64,000 nt of DNA from Bradyrhizobium prioriisuperbiae (GTDB lineage: Bacteria; Pseudomonadota; Alphaproteobacteria; Rhizobiales; Xanthobacteraceae): NCBI RefSeq assembly GCF_032397745.1, contig NZ_CP135921.1:7428501-7492500 (forward strand), written 5' to 3'. The position numbers and the translations under genes were made by a program. Positions 31,211 to 39,938 of the stretch are shown piece after piece (the stretch's first letter is position 1; every line of letters starts with the position of its first letter). Under the pieces are notes generated by a model that ran no database searches, was not told the DNA's origin, and saw nothing but the letters and a program-made list of their open reading frames with translations.

Positions 31211-33580
31211 GTGCAGTGGTTCGAACGGTCCCGTCTTCCGCGTGCAGCGTCGATCGGCGCAACCATCGGCCTGTGGTTCATGGTCGGCGGCGTGCTCAGC
31301 GGCTGCATGATGGACAAGAGCATCGATCTGCCGGGGCGAGATCAGGTCATCGACCCGATCCGCGACGCTGATCTGCGCGCGCGCTGGACCGGTCCGGCTG
31401 GCGGCGCGCAGCCCGGCATGGGAGCGCCCGGCCGCACAGCCGCGCAACCGATGGTGTATCCGGGGGTCGAGCAGGATCCGGCGCCAGTCCCGACGCGCGA
31501 GACCACCGCCTCGGCGCGCGTTGCCTCGGTCTCGGCCGCGGACAATGACATCGTCACGGAGGGCGGCGGTGTCGAACTGAACTTCGACAATGCGGATCTG
31601 CAGACGGTTGCGAAATCGGTGCTCGGCGATGGCCTCGGGCTGACCTATGTGGTCGATCCGCGGGTCCAGGGCACCATCACGCTGGCGTCGGCGCAGCGGA
31701 TCGCGCGCAAGGACGTGCTGCCGCTGTTCGAGAGCGTGCTGCGGATGTCGAACGTCGCGGTGCTGCGCGACGACAATCTGGTCAAGCTTGTGCCGCTGCC
31801 CGAAGCTTCCGGCGCCGGTCCCGCGACGTTGGGCGCGGGACAACCGGGTTACGGCGTCTCGATCGTACCGTTGCGCAATGTCTCGGCGGCGACGGTCGCA
31901 AAGACCACGGAAAACTTTCTGTCGCGGCCCGGCGCCGTCCGCGCGGATCAGGCCCGCAACGTGCTGCTGATCCAGGGCACCGTGTCCGAACGCCAGGCCG
32001 CGCTCGGCGTCATCGCCACCCTCGATGTGGAATGGCTACGCAGTCAATCGGTCGGGCTCTATCCGCTGAAATCGACCGCCCCCGAAACCATGATCCGCGA
32101 GCTGGAAAAAGTGTTCGACACCGCCGAGGGCGGCAATGGCCAGGGTGTGATCAAATTCCAGCCGGTCTCGCGCATGAACGCGGTGCTGGCGGTGAGCCGC
32201 AACAGCAAGGTGCTGGAGCGCGCGACCCAGTGGGTGCGCCGCCTCGACCGCTCCGACCCCACCGGCACCACCGTGCGGGTCTACAGCCTGCGCAACGGCA
32301 ACGCGCGCAGCGTCGCCCGCATCCTCAACGAAATGTTCGTCGGCCGCTCCGGACAGAGCGGGCAGGACAGCCCGACAAGCCCCACCGCGCCGGGACAAAA
32401 CGCAACCGCCTCGCGGCTTGATTCACTCGGCAGCGGCACGCTCAGCAGTAACAACAACCAGGGCACGACAGGCCAGAGCGGCACCGACCCGAATGCGGGC
32501 GCCAGCCGCAGTGGCGCGACCACGGCCGGCTTTTCCGATCGCAAGGACAAGGACGACGATCAGGACGCCTCGGCCGCAGGCTTCGGCGGATCGGGCGGTG
32601 GCGCGATGCCGAAAGGCGTATTCCAGAATGTCCGGATCACCGCCGACAAGGCAACCAATGCGATCATGGTCTACTCGAATCAGGAAGACTACCTCGTGAT
32701 CGAGCGGGCGATGGAGTCGCTCGACCGTCCGCGCTTGCAGGTCGCCGTCGACGCCATGGTGGCGGAAGTCACGTTGACGGACCAGTTGCAGTTCGGCGTG
32801 CAGGCCTACCTGACCAGCGCCAACGCCGGCGCCGGTCAGGACAAGGGATCCGTCGGCCTGTTTGCTGCCGCCCAATCAGCGGCGCAAACCGCCCTGCTCG
32901 CGCGCGCCCTGCCCGGCTTCAACCTGCTGCTGGGCGCCGAATCCAATCCCAAGTTCGTGCTGAACGCCCTCTCCAACCTGACCTCCGTCAAGGTGTTGTC
33001 CGCTCCCTCCCTGGTGGTCGCCGACAACCAGCCGGCCATCCTCGAGGTCGGCGACCAGGTGCCGATTTCGACCGGCAGCACCATCACCGGACTGAATGTG
33101 ACCAACAGCATCAGCCGGCAGAACACCGGCATCATCCTGAAAGTGCTGCCGCACGTGCATCCCAACGGATCGATCGAACTGGAGATCGAGCAGGAAGTCT
33201 CCAATGTCGTCAATCCAGGCGGCTCTACGGCCCAGAACCTGACGCCGACCATCTCGCAACGGCGCATTCGCTCGACGATCGGAACCGCGAGCGGCCAGAC
33301 CGTGCTGCTTGGCGGCCTGATCAAGGAAGACGACGAGCGTTCGGTCGCCGGACTTCCCGGTCTTAACCAGATCAAATATCTCGGCGACATTCTCAGCCAG
33401 AAGTCCGACACCAAGACCCGCTCCGAAATCATCGTGTTCGTCACCACCAGGCTCGTGCGCAACAACCATGACGCACAGGTGGTCGCGGAGGAATTCAGGG
33501 AACGGATGGACACGATGCGCCGGTCCCCAAGCGTGGTCAGCGCACCTGAGGCAACCCCGGCGCGGACCGTGCGCAAGTGA
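31211..33580 (+). CDS. gspD: Type II secretion secretin GspD with lipobox (HxcQ-like)
   Basis: I prefer the GTG at 31211, with GGAG seven bases upstream, over 31169; it gives 789 residues. The start has a hydrophobic stretch ending LSGC with the Cys at residue 32, a lipobox, so it is a predicted lipoprotein. Domains: N0 (VELNFDNADLQTVAKSVLG), N1-N3 repeats (VVDPRVQGTITL, VSIVPLRNVSAATV, TVRVYSLRNGNARSVA), a Ser/Gly/Asp-rich disordered insert inside N3 and the secretin barrel (VKVLSAPSLVVADNQPA, VGDQVPIS, GQTVLLGGLIKED, RSEIIVFVTTRLV). It forms the outer-membrane channel. A lipidated secretin can pilot itself, as known for HxcQ, which would explain the absence of GspS. Confidence 0.93.
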   Translation: MQWFERSRLPRAASIGATIGLWFMVGGVLSGCMMDKSIDLPGRDQVIDPIRDADLRARWTGPAGGAQPGMGAPGRTAAQPMVYPGVEQDPAPVPTRETTASARVASVSAADNDIVTEGGGVELNFDNADLQTVAKSVLGDGLGLTYVVDPRVQGTITLASAQRIARKDVLPLFESVLRMSNVAVLRDDNLVKLVPLPEASGAGPATLGAGQPGYGVSIVPLRNVSAATVAKTTENFLSRPGAVRADQARNVLLIQGTVSERQAALGVIATLDVEWLRSQSVGLYPLKSTAPETMIRELEKVFDTAEGGNGQGVIKFQPVSRMNAVLAVSRNSKVLERATQWVRRLDRSDPTGTTVRVYSLRNGNARSVARILNEMFVGRSGQSGQDSPTSPTAPGQNATASRLDSLGSGTLSSNNNQGTTGQSGTDPNAGASRSGATTAGFSDRKDKDDDQDASAAGFGGSGGGAMPKGVFQNVRITADKATNAIMVYSNQEDYLVIERAMESLDRPRLQVAVDAMVAEVTLTDQLQFGVQAYLTSANAGAGQDKGSVGLFAAAQSAAQTALLARALPGFNLLLGAESNPKFVLNALSNLTSVKVLSAPSLVVADNQPAILEVGDQVPISTGSTITGLNVTNSISRQNTGIILKVLPHVHPNGSIELEIEQEVSNVVNPGGSTAQNLTPTISQRRIRSTIGTASGQTVLLGGLIKEDDERSVAGLPGLNQIKYLGDILSQKSDTKTRSEIIVFVTTRLVRNNHDAQVVAEEFRERMDTMRRSPSVVSAPEATPARTVRK

Positions 33581-33596
33581 CGAGGATGTGAGTCCG

Positions 33597-34244
33597 ATGC
33601 GGGTTCGCAGCCTCACGCTCAGCCTTCTTGGAGCGCTTGTCGCGAGCGCAACCGCGGCCGCCAACTTGGCCGTGCTGGACCTGCAGGACGACACGAGCAT
33701 CATCGCGCTGAATGGGGATATCGCGAGCGGCAACGCCGAGGCCGCCGAGACGCTGATCAAGGCCGCCAACGATGGCGGCCGCCTGATCTCGGCCGTACGG
33801 CTCGATTCTTCCGGCGGAAGCCTCACCGAGGCGATCCAGCTTGCCGACCTGATCCACAGAGCGAAGCTGCCGACCATCGTGGCAGCCGGATCGCGCTGCG
33901 CGTCGGCCTGCTTCATCGTGTTCGCGGCCGGGATCGATAAATTTGCCAGCTATGACGCCGCGATCGGTGTCCATGGCGCCTCCGATCGTTTCGGCCACGA
34001 AACCGCGCGCACCGAGGCTGCGACCCTCGCCATGGCCCGGATCGTGGGCGCGTACGGTGTGCCGCCGCGCGTCATCTCACGGATGATCGCGACATCGGCG
34101 CAAAGCATCTCCTGGCTGACGCCCGCGGACCTGCGCGCCATGGGCGCGATCATGACCGGCCGGCCGGGACGCACCTCACCTTCCCCGGAGCCAGCACATG
34201 GCATCGGCGCGCTGCCGAGCGCGGCATTGCCCACGCGCGACTGA
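33597..34244 (+). CDS. Exported ClpP/crotonase-fold protein
   Basis: The protein has 215 residues from the ATG at 33597; a longer in-frame start overlaps the secretin gene and is unlikely. The signal peptide is RSLTLSLLGALVASATAAAN. The core shows VRLDSSGGSLTEAIQLADLI, then GSRCASACFIVFAAG, where the Ser of CASAC sits at the ClpP nucleophile position, then IGVHGASD with a His at the general-base position. This matches a group of predicted periplasmic ClpP-like serine proteases of unknown target (COG3904-like). It starts 16 bases after the secretin stop, suggesting co-transcription and perhaps quality control or maturation of secreted proteins. Confidence 0.72.
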   Translation: MRVRSLTLSLLGALVASATAAANLAVLDLQDDTSIIALNGDIASGNAEAAETLIKAANDGGRLISAVRLDSSGGSLTEAIQLADLIHRAKLPTIVAAGSRCASACFIVFAAGIDKFASYDAAIGVHGASDRFGHETARTEAATLAMARIVGAYGVPPRVISRMIATSAQSISWLTPADLRAMGAIMTGRPGRTSPSPEPAHGIGALPSAALPTRD

Positions 34245-34371
34245 GCCTCCGAGCCTCGGCATCGCGGCCGTCGCCGACACGGCCGACAGGGATCGCGGCC
34301 GCTCTATCGAAGCCTCTGACGAAATTGCCGACGTGCCGACAGGTCTGCCGCCCGCGCCCCACGCGAGGCGG

Positions 34372-34478
34372 CTAGAGCCTTTTCCGTTCTGGTTGAATCA
34401 CAACAGAGGCTCTAGCTTTTTGTTTTGACGCGTTTTCTTCACGCGAACCGGTATCCACTTCGCTCGAAAACGCTCTAG
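34372..34478. repeat. AGAGCC...GAACCGGTATCCACTTCG interspersed repeat
   Basis: A roughly 107-base element starting TAGAGCCTTTTCCGTTCTG and ending CGAAAACGCTCTAG, with inner inverted segments (GACGCGTTTTC with TTCACGCG). I recognise it as a repeat widespread in Rhizobiales genomes. Its last bases supply the stop codon (TAG, 34475-34477) of the binding-protein gene. Confidence 0.8.
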
Positions 34479-35971
34479 TCCCAGGACCAGGTAGAGAAGT
34501 CGTTCTCGTATTGCGGGACGTCCTTCCACACACCCTTCAGCTTCTTGTTCGCAATGGTGATCAGTTGCGGCTGGAACAGGAAGCCGGCGACCGCATCGGT
34601 GGCCAGCATGCGCTGCGCGTCACCGAGCAGTTTGGCGCGACCGGCCTCCGCAGGCGTTGCCGTGATCTGTTGATAAAGCGCATTGAACGCCTCGGACCTG
34701 TAACCGAGATAGTGATCGGGCTCGGTCAGCTTCACGAGATCGAACGGTTCGACATGCGACACGATGGTGAGATCGAAATTGTGCGGGCCGTTGGCCGCGA
34801 AGACCTGTGACAGCCACTGCGCCCACTCCACGTTCTCGATCCTGGCGATGATGCCGACCTTGGCGAGCTGGGCCGCGAGAACTTCGCCGCCCTGCCGCGC
34901 ATAGGACGGCGGCGGCAGCTTGAGGCTGAGCTCGAGCGGCGTGGTGACGCCGGCTTCCGCCAGCAGCTTCTTGGCCTTTTCGGGGTCGTAGGGATTGACG
35001 CCAGTGGTGTCGACATAGCCCAGCGATCCCGGCGCATAGAAACTGCCGATCGGCACGCCCAGGCCGTCGACGGCGCCCTCGATCATGGCCTTGCGATCGA
35101 TGGCGGCCAGGATGGCGCGGCGAACCCGCACGTCATCGAGCGGCTTCTTGCGTTCATTGATGCCGACGATGGTCTTGGCCCTGGAGCCGCCGATCTGCAC
35201 GGAAAAACGCGGATCGGCCTTGAACTGCGCCAGACTGCGCGCCGCCGCGACCCGCGGGAACGCGTCGATATCGCCCGACAGCAGAGCCGCGACCTGCGCC
35301 GACGGCTCGCTGATGAAGCGGATGATCACCTTGGAGAGCTTGATCGCGGCGGCGTTGCGATAACCGGGCCATTTGTTGAGCGTAATCGACGATCCCTTGG
35401 CCCAGGCCCCAAGCGTATAGGGTCCGGTGCCGACCGGCTGCGTCGCATCGGTCGGCGCGCTCTTCGGCTCGACGATCGAGCCGGATGCCTGGCCCAGCAG
35501 GAACGGCAGGTTCGGTTCGGAATATTTCAGCGCGACCACGATGGTCTCCGCATCGGGCGCGGTGACCGACTCGAACGCCTGGTACAGGCTCTTGTCCTTG
35601 TTGGTGCTGGTCGGCGCCGCATTGCGATCGTAGGAGAACTTGACCGCCGCGGAATCGAACGGCTCGCCGTTATGGAATTTGACGCCCTTGACGAGCTTGA
35701 ACGTATAGGTCTTCAGGTCGGCCGACGCCTGCCAGCTCTCGGCGAGCAACGGCGAGACCGAACCGTCCTCGTTGATCCGGGTCAGCGTCTCATAGACGTT
35801 ATAGAGCGTGACCTCGGCGACCGCCGCAGCCGCCGCGGTGGTGGGATCGAGACCCGGCGGCTCCAGCGTCATGCCCATGACGACGCTGTCCTTCTTGCCC
35901 TGCGCGAGACCCGGCAGCGGCGTTGCGGCAAACGCGGCGACCACAGCAATAATGGTCAGTGTCTTCAGCAT
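34475..35971 (-). CDS. ABC transporter periplasmic binding protein, Dpp/Opp family
   Basis: The protein has 498 residues. The ATG at 35971 has GGGGAA upstream; a start nine codons earlier is possible. The signal peptide is TLTIIAVVAAFAATPLPGLA. The family marks are VMGMTLEPPGLDPT, YNVYETLTRINEDGSVSPLL with AESWQAS, the KLVKGVKFHNGEPFDS motif and, late, AGVTTPLELSLKLPPP. It delivers oligopeptides or another small solute to the permeases encoded upstream. It is the last gene of a six-gene operon, and its stop codon falls within a repeat. The amidase at the head of the operon suggests an amide-containing substrate. Confidence 0.92.
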   Translation of the reverse strand: MLKTLTIIAVVAAFAATPLPGLAQGKKDSVVMGMTLEPPGLDPTTAAAAAVAEVTLYNVYETLTRINEDGSVSPLLAESWQASADLKTYTFKLVKGVKFHNGEPFDSAAVKFSYDRNAAPTSTNKDKSLYQAFESVTAPDAETIVVALKYSEPNLPFLLGQASGSIVEPKSAPTDATQPVGTGPYTLGAWAKGSSITLNKWPGYRNAAAIKLSKVIIRFISEPSAQVAALLSGDIDAFPRVAAARSLAQFKADPRFSVQIGGSRAKTIVGINERKKPLDDVRVRRAILAAIDRKAMIEGAVDGLGVPIGSFYAPGSLGYVDTTGVNPYDPEKAKKLLAEAGVTTPLELSLKLPPPSYARQGGEVLAAQLAKVGIIARIENVEWAQWLSQVFAANGPHNFDLTIVSHVEPFDLVKLTEPDHYLGYRSEAFNALYQQITATPAEAGRAKLLGDAQRMLATDAVAGFLFQPQLITIANKKLKGVWKDVPQYENDFSTWSWD

Positions 35972-36022
35972 ATCTGTTCCCCAACCTGTCTCGGACAACC
36001 TACTTCAGTCCTATGCAAAAGG

Positions 36023-37051
36023 CTAACCCTCCGCCGACACCGGCGGCAACGCCATCACGGCCTCGGCGTGGTGACAAGCGGCAAGATGCGCCGTGCCGAC
36101 GTTGCGCAGTGCCGGCGCGGTGTCGCGGCAATGCTGGTCGGCCAGTGAACAGCGCGATGCGTAGGCGCATCCGGTCGCGCCGGCCGACTGGGACGCGATC
36201 ACCTGCGCGCCGCGGCGGCGGACCCCGCCGGCGCGGGCGCGCGGCACGGCCTCGAGCAACGCCCGCGTGTAGGGATGGGCGCAATGCGCGAACAGATCCT
36301 CGGGCCGGCCCTGCTCGACGATCCGTCCCAGATACATCACCGCGACCTCGTCGCAGAGATAATCGACAACCGCGAGATCGTGGCTGATCAGGATGTAGCT
36401 CAGCCCGAACTGATCCTGCAGGTCCTGCAGCAGATTGAGCACCTGCGCCTGCACCGAGACGTCGAGCGCGCTGACCGGCTCGTCGGCGACAATCAATTTC
36501 GGCTGGGTGATCAGGGCGCGTGCGATCGCGATGCGCTGGCGCTGGCCGCCGGAGAATTCATGCGGGAACTTGTCCATGTCGGCGTCGCGCAGCCCGACCT
36601 GCCGCAGCACGCCGGCAACGCGCTGGCGCAGCGTGGCGCGATCCATGCGCCCGAGCGCGGTCAAAGGCTCGGCGACGATGCGCGCAATGGTCTGCCGCGG
36701 ATCCAGCGAGCCATAGGGATCCTGAAACACCATCTGGAAATCCCGCCGGGCGCGGCGCAATTCGTCTGCCGGCATCCGGTGCAAGTCACGGCCCATCAGC
36801 GACACCGACCCCGACGACGGCTGTTCCAGCGCCATCACCAGCCGCGCGAAGGTCGACTTGCCCGACCCGGATTCGCCGACCACGCCGAGGCTGCGGCCGG
36901 CCATCACCTGGGCGGTGACGCCGTTGAGCGCATGCACCTGCCCGGCCGGCTTGAACACGCTGTCGCGCGGCAGCGTGTAGCGCTGCACCAGATCCCTGAC
37001 ATCGAGCAGCGGCGGCTCGGCGGTTGGCGGAGTCTGCGCGAGCATGCTCAT
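36023..37051 (-). CDS. ABC transporter ATPase, DppF/OppF type
   Basis: The protein has 342 residues. The ATG at 37051 overlaps the previous stop as ATGA, which decides the start over a longer frame. Walker A is GESGSGKST, the signature is [10 protein letters not shown] and Walker B is LIVADEPVSALD. The C-terminal oligopeptide-transporter region with Cys (GCAYASRCSLADQHC) is typical of OppF/DppF. It pairs with the upstream ATPase to power the two permeases. Confidence 0.93.
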   Translation of the reverse strand: MSMLAQTPPTAEPPLLDVRDLVQRYTLPRDSVFKPAGQVHALNGVTAQVMAGRSLGVVGESGSGKSTFARLVMALEQPSSGSVSLMGRDLHRMPADELRRARRDFQMVFQDPYGSLDPRQTIARIVAEPLTALGRMDRATLRQRVAGVLRQVGLRDADMDKFPHEFSGGQRQRIAIARALITQPKLIVADEPVSALDVSVQAQVLNLLQDLQDQFGLSYILISHDLAVVDYLCDEVAVMYLGRIVEQGRPEDLFAHCAHPYTRALLEAVPRARAGGVRRRGAQVIASQSAGATGCAYASRCSLADQHCRDTAPALRNVGTAHLAACHHAEAVMALPPVSAEG

Positions 37052-38061
37052 GCGCCCGAAACTCCCACCGTCTCGGCCATCGATACATCCGTCCTGAGAC
37101 AACGCACGCCATGGCCCGTGCCGACGTTCACCGCGGCCGGCAACGCCGCGCGACAGCGGTCCTCAACGATCGCGCAGCGGCCGGCGAAGGTGCAGCCGGC
37201 GGGCAGGTCGGCAAGTTCGGGCACGGTGCCGGCGATGGTCGTCAGCCGGGCGCCCTTGCGTGCTCCAAGGCGCGGACGCGCCCGAAACAGGCCCTGCGTA
37301 TAGGGATGTCCCATGCGCGTGAACACAGCATCCGTCGCGCCGCTTTCGACCACGGTGCCGCCATACATCACCATCATGCGCTGGACATTCTCGGCGATGA
37401 CGCCGAGATCGTGCGAGATCAGGATCATCGCCATGCCACGCTCGGCGACGAGGTTCGCAATCAGATCGAGAATCTGCCCCTGGATGGTGACGTCGAGTGC
37501 CGTGGTCGGCTCATCAGCGATCAGCACGTCGGGCTGGCAGGCCAGCGCCATGGCAATGGTCACGCGCTGCCGCTGCCCGCCGGAGAACTGGTGCGGATAG
37601 GCATCGACGCGCCTCGCCGCATCGGGAAGCCCGACACGATCGAGCAAGGCGATCGCCTCCTTGCGTGCCTCCGCCGCCGAGCAGCTGGTGTGGCGCCGCA
37701 ACGGCTCGGCCACCTGATGGCCGATGGTGTGCATCGGATTGAGCGCGGTCATCGGCTCCTGGAAGATCATGCTGATGCGATTGCCGCGCAGCCTGCAGTA
37801 ATTCGCATCCGGCAGGCCGACCAGTTCGCGGCCGTCGAGCCGGATGCTGCCGCTGATGACGGCGCTCTCGGGCAAGAGGCCCATCAGCGCGAGCGCGGTG
37901 ACGGACTTGCCGCATCCGGACTCGCCGACAAGACCCAGGGTCTCGCCGCGCTTCAGCGCGAAACTGACGCCGCGAACCGCCTGCGCGGGGCCGCGGCTGG
38001 TGTTGAGCCGGACGCCGAGGTTTTCGACTTCGATCAGAGGCGCATTGGCTGATAGGCTCAT
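37048..38061 (-). CDS. ABC transporter ATPase, DppD/OppD type
   Basis: The protein has 337 residues from the ATG at 38061, two bases after the previous stop. The open frame continues 187 codons upstream, but that part is the shadow of the permease gene. Walker A is [13 protein letters not shown], the signature [12 protein letters not shown] and Walker [13 protein letters not shown]. The C-terminal Cys-rich oligopeptide region ([15 protein letters not shown]) is present. Translationally coupled to the next ATPase. Confidence 0.94.
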   Translation of the reverse strand: MSLSANAPLIEVENLGVRLNTSRGPAQAVRGVSFALKRGETLGLVGESGCGKSVTALALMGLLPESAVISGSIRLDGRELVGLPDANYCRLRGNRISMIFQEPMTALNPMHTIGHQVAEPLRRHTSCSAAEARKEAIALLDRVGLPDAARRVDAYPHQFSGGQRQRVTIAMALACQPDVLIADEPTTALDVTIQGQILDLIANLVAERGMAMILISHDLGVIAENVQRMMVMYGGTVVESGATDAVFTRMGHPYTQGLFRARPRLGARKGARLTTIAGTVPELADLPAGCTFAGRCAIVEDRCRAALPAAVNVGTGHGVRCLRTDVSMAETVGVSGA

Positions 38062-38063
38062 GC

Positions 38064-38960
38064 TCAACGCTCCCGCGCCAGCCGGGGATCGAGCAGATCG
38101 CGCAGCCCGTCGCCGAACAGATTGAGGCCAAGCACAGCGATAGCGATCGCCGCGCCGGGATAAACCGCGAGCATGGGCGACTGGAACAGCAGCGTCTGCG
38201 CATCGTTCAGCATGCGCCCCCAGGACGGCTGCGGCGGCTGCGTGCCGAGCCCGAGATAGGACAGCGCCGCTTCGGCCAGGATCGCAAGCGCGAACTGGAT
38301 CGTCGCCTGCACGATCAGGATCGGCAGGACGTTCGGCAGCACGTGCTCGATGGTGATACGGAAGCCGCCCTTGCCCGCGGCGCGCGCGGCCAGGATGAAC
38401 TCCCGCGCCCAGATCGCGTTGGCCGATCCACGGGTGATCCGGACGAAGGTTGGAATCTGGAAGATGCCGATGGCGGTGATCGAGGTCACCATCCCCGGAC
38501 CGGCGACGGCGGCCAGCATAATGGCCGAGAGCACCGCGGGAAACGCGAAGGTGAAGTCGCTCATCCGCATGATGAGCTCTTCGGTCCAGCCCTTGCGCGC
38601 GGAGGCGACCAGCCCCAGACACACCCCGAAGGTGAGGCCGATGCCGACGGCGATGATGCCGACCATGATGGTGGAGCGGGCGCCCACCAGCAGCAACGAG
38701 ACAATATCGCGTCCCAGCACATCGGTGCCGAGCCAGTGCGCGGCCGACGGCGGCCGCAGCTTGGCGGCCATGTCGATGTCATAGGCCGACCACGGCGTCC
38801 AGACCAGCGACAGCAGGGCGGCGCAGAACACCAGCAGGCTGAGCGCGCCGCCCACGACAAAGCTGCGATGGCGCAGCGCGCGGCGCCAGAAGCCGGCGGC
38901 AAGCCGCGGCCGCGCGGTGGCGGCTCCAACCTCGGCCGAAACGCTCAGCGGGGCGCTCAT
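38064..38960 (-). CDS. ABC transporter permease, DppC type
   Basis: The protein has 298 residues; the ATG at 38960 overlaps the preceding stop (ATGA). An N-terminal membrane segment (RSFVVGGALSLLVFCAALLS) is followed by HWLGTDVLGRDIVSLLLVGA and the EAA-type cytoplasmic loop EFILAARAAGKGGFRITIEH, ending with LGLNLFGDGLRDLLDPR, all standard for DppC/OppC. It forms the channel with the DppB-type subunit. Confidence 0.94.
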   Translation of the reverse strand: MSAPLSVSAEVGAATARPRLAAGFWRRALRHRSFVVGGALSLLVFCAALLSLVWTPWSAYDIDMAAKLRPPSAAHWLGTDVLGRDIVSLLLVGARSTIMVGIIAVGIGLTFGVCLGLVASARKGWTEELIMRMSDFTFAFPAVLSAIMLAAVAGPGMVTSITAIGIFQIPTFVRITRGSANAIWAREFILAARAAGKGGFRITIEHVLPNVLPILIVQATIQFALAILAEAALSYLGLGTQPPQPSWGRMLNDAQTLLFQSPMLAVYPGAAIAIAVLGLNLFGDGLRDLLDPRLARER

Positions 38961-39907
38961 AGGTTGTGCACCTTGATGCGCGGATCGATGAAGGCGTAGA
39001 GCACATCGACCACGAAGTTGACGATCACGACCACGGCCGCCAGCAGCATCACGCAATTGCGCACCACGATCAGGTCGCGATTGGCGATCGACTGGAAGAT
39101 CAGCCGGCCAAGACCCGGCAGATAGAACACGTTCTCGATCACGATGGTGCCCGCCAGCAGGTTGGCGAATTGCAGGCCCATCACCGTCATCACCGGGATC
39201 ATCGCATTGCGCAGCACATGCCGCCACAACACGTCGCGCTTGCTCAGGCCCTTGGCGCGGGCGGTGCGCACGAAATCCTCGCGCAGCACCTCGAGCACCG
39301 CGGAGCGCGTGACCCGCGCCAGGATCGCCGCCTGCACCACCGACAGCGAAATCGCAGGCAGCAGCAGCGACTTGATCCCGGCCATGACGCCGTCGTCCCA
39401 ACCAGCAAATCCGCCGGCCGAGAGCCATTGCAGCTTCACCGAGAACAGCAGGATCAGCAGGATGGCGAACCAGAAATTGGGCAGCGCGATGCCGAACTGC
39501 GTCAGCGCCATCACCCCCACGTCGCCGAGCCTGTTGTGATTTGCCGCCGTATAGATGCCGGCAGCGAGCGCCAGCACGACCGTCATGGACATGGACATGA
39601 TCGCCAGGGGGATCGTCAGCACCAGGCGCTCCGCAATCAGTCCTGCAACGGGAGTGCCATAGGCATAGCTGTCGCCGAGATCGCCTGTCAGCATTCCCCC
39701 GATCCAGTGGAGGTAGCGAACGTGCAGCGGCTGATCCAGCCCGAGCTTGACCGTCAGCGCGCGGATAGCATCAGGCGAGGCATCCGCCCCCATCAGCATC
39801 TGCGCGGCGTTGCCGGGCAAGGCATCGAGGACAAGGAAGATGATCAGCGACGCGCCGACCAGCGTCGCGATCAGCGTCAGGAAGCGGCGGAAAAAGAAGA
39901 CGCTCAA
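38957..39907 (-). CDS. ABC transporter permease, DppB type (TTG start)
   Basis: The protein has 316 residues. The family's N-terminus (FFFRRFLTLIATLVGASLII) begins at a TTG codon at 39907 with AGGAG about ten bases upstream; the upstream in-frame ATG lies inside the amidase gene and would add 55 implausible residues. It has about six membrane segments and the EAA loop EDFVRTARAKGLSKRDVLWR. A TTG start suggests moderate translation relative to the neighbours. Confidence 0.9.
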   Translation of the reverse strand: MSVFFFRRFLTLIATLVGASLIIFLVLDALPGNAAQMLMGADASPDAIRALTVKLGLDQPLHVRYLHWIGGMLTGDLGDSYAYGTPVAGLIAERLVLTIPLAIMSMSMTVVLALAAGIYTAANHNRLGDVGVMALTQFGIALPNFWFAILLILLFSVKLQWLSAGGFAGWDDGVMAGIKSLLLPAISLSVVQAAILARVTRSAVLEVLREDFVRTARAKGLSKRDVLWRHVLRNAMIPVMTVMGLQFANLLAGTIVIENVFYLPGLGRLIFQSIANRDLIVVRNCVMLLAAVVVIVNFVVDVLYAFIDPRIKVHNL

Positions 39908-39938
39908 GCCCCGTTTCTCCTGTTCGCGGCCAATTCGC

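Noticed and set aside
38061..38622. N-terminal extension of the DppD-type ATPase frame
   Set aside because: The extra 187 codons overlap the DppC-type permease in another frame and resemble no ATPase; the start at 38061 fits the operon spacing.
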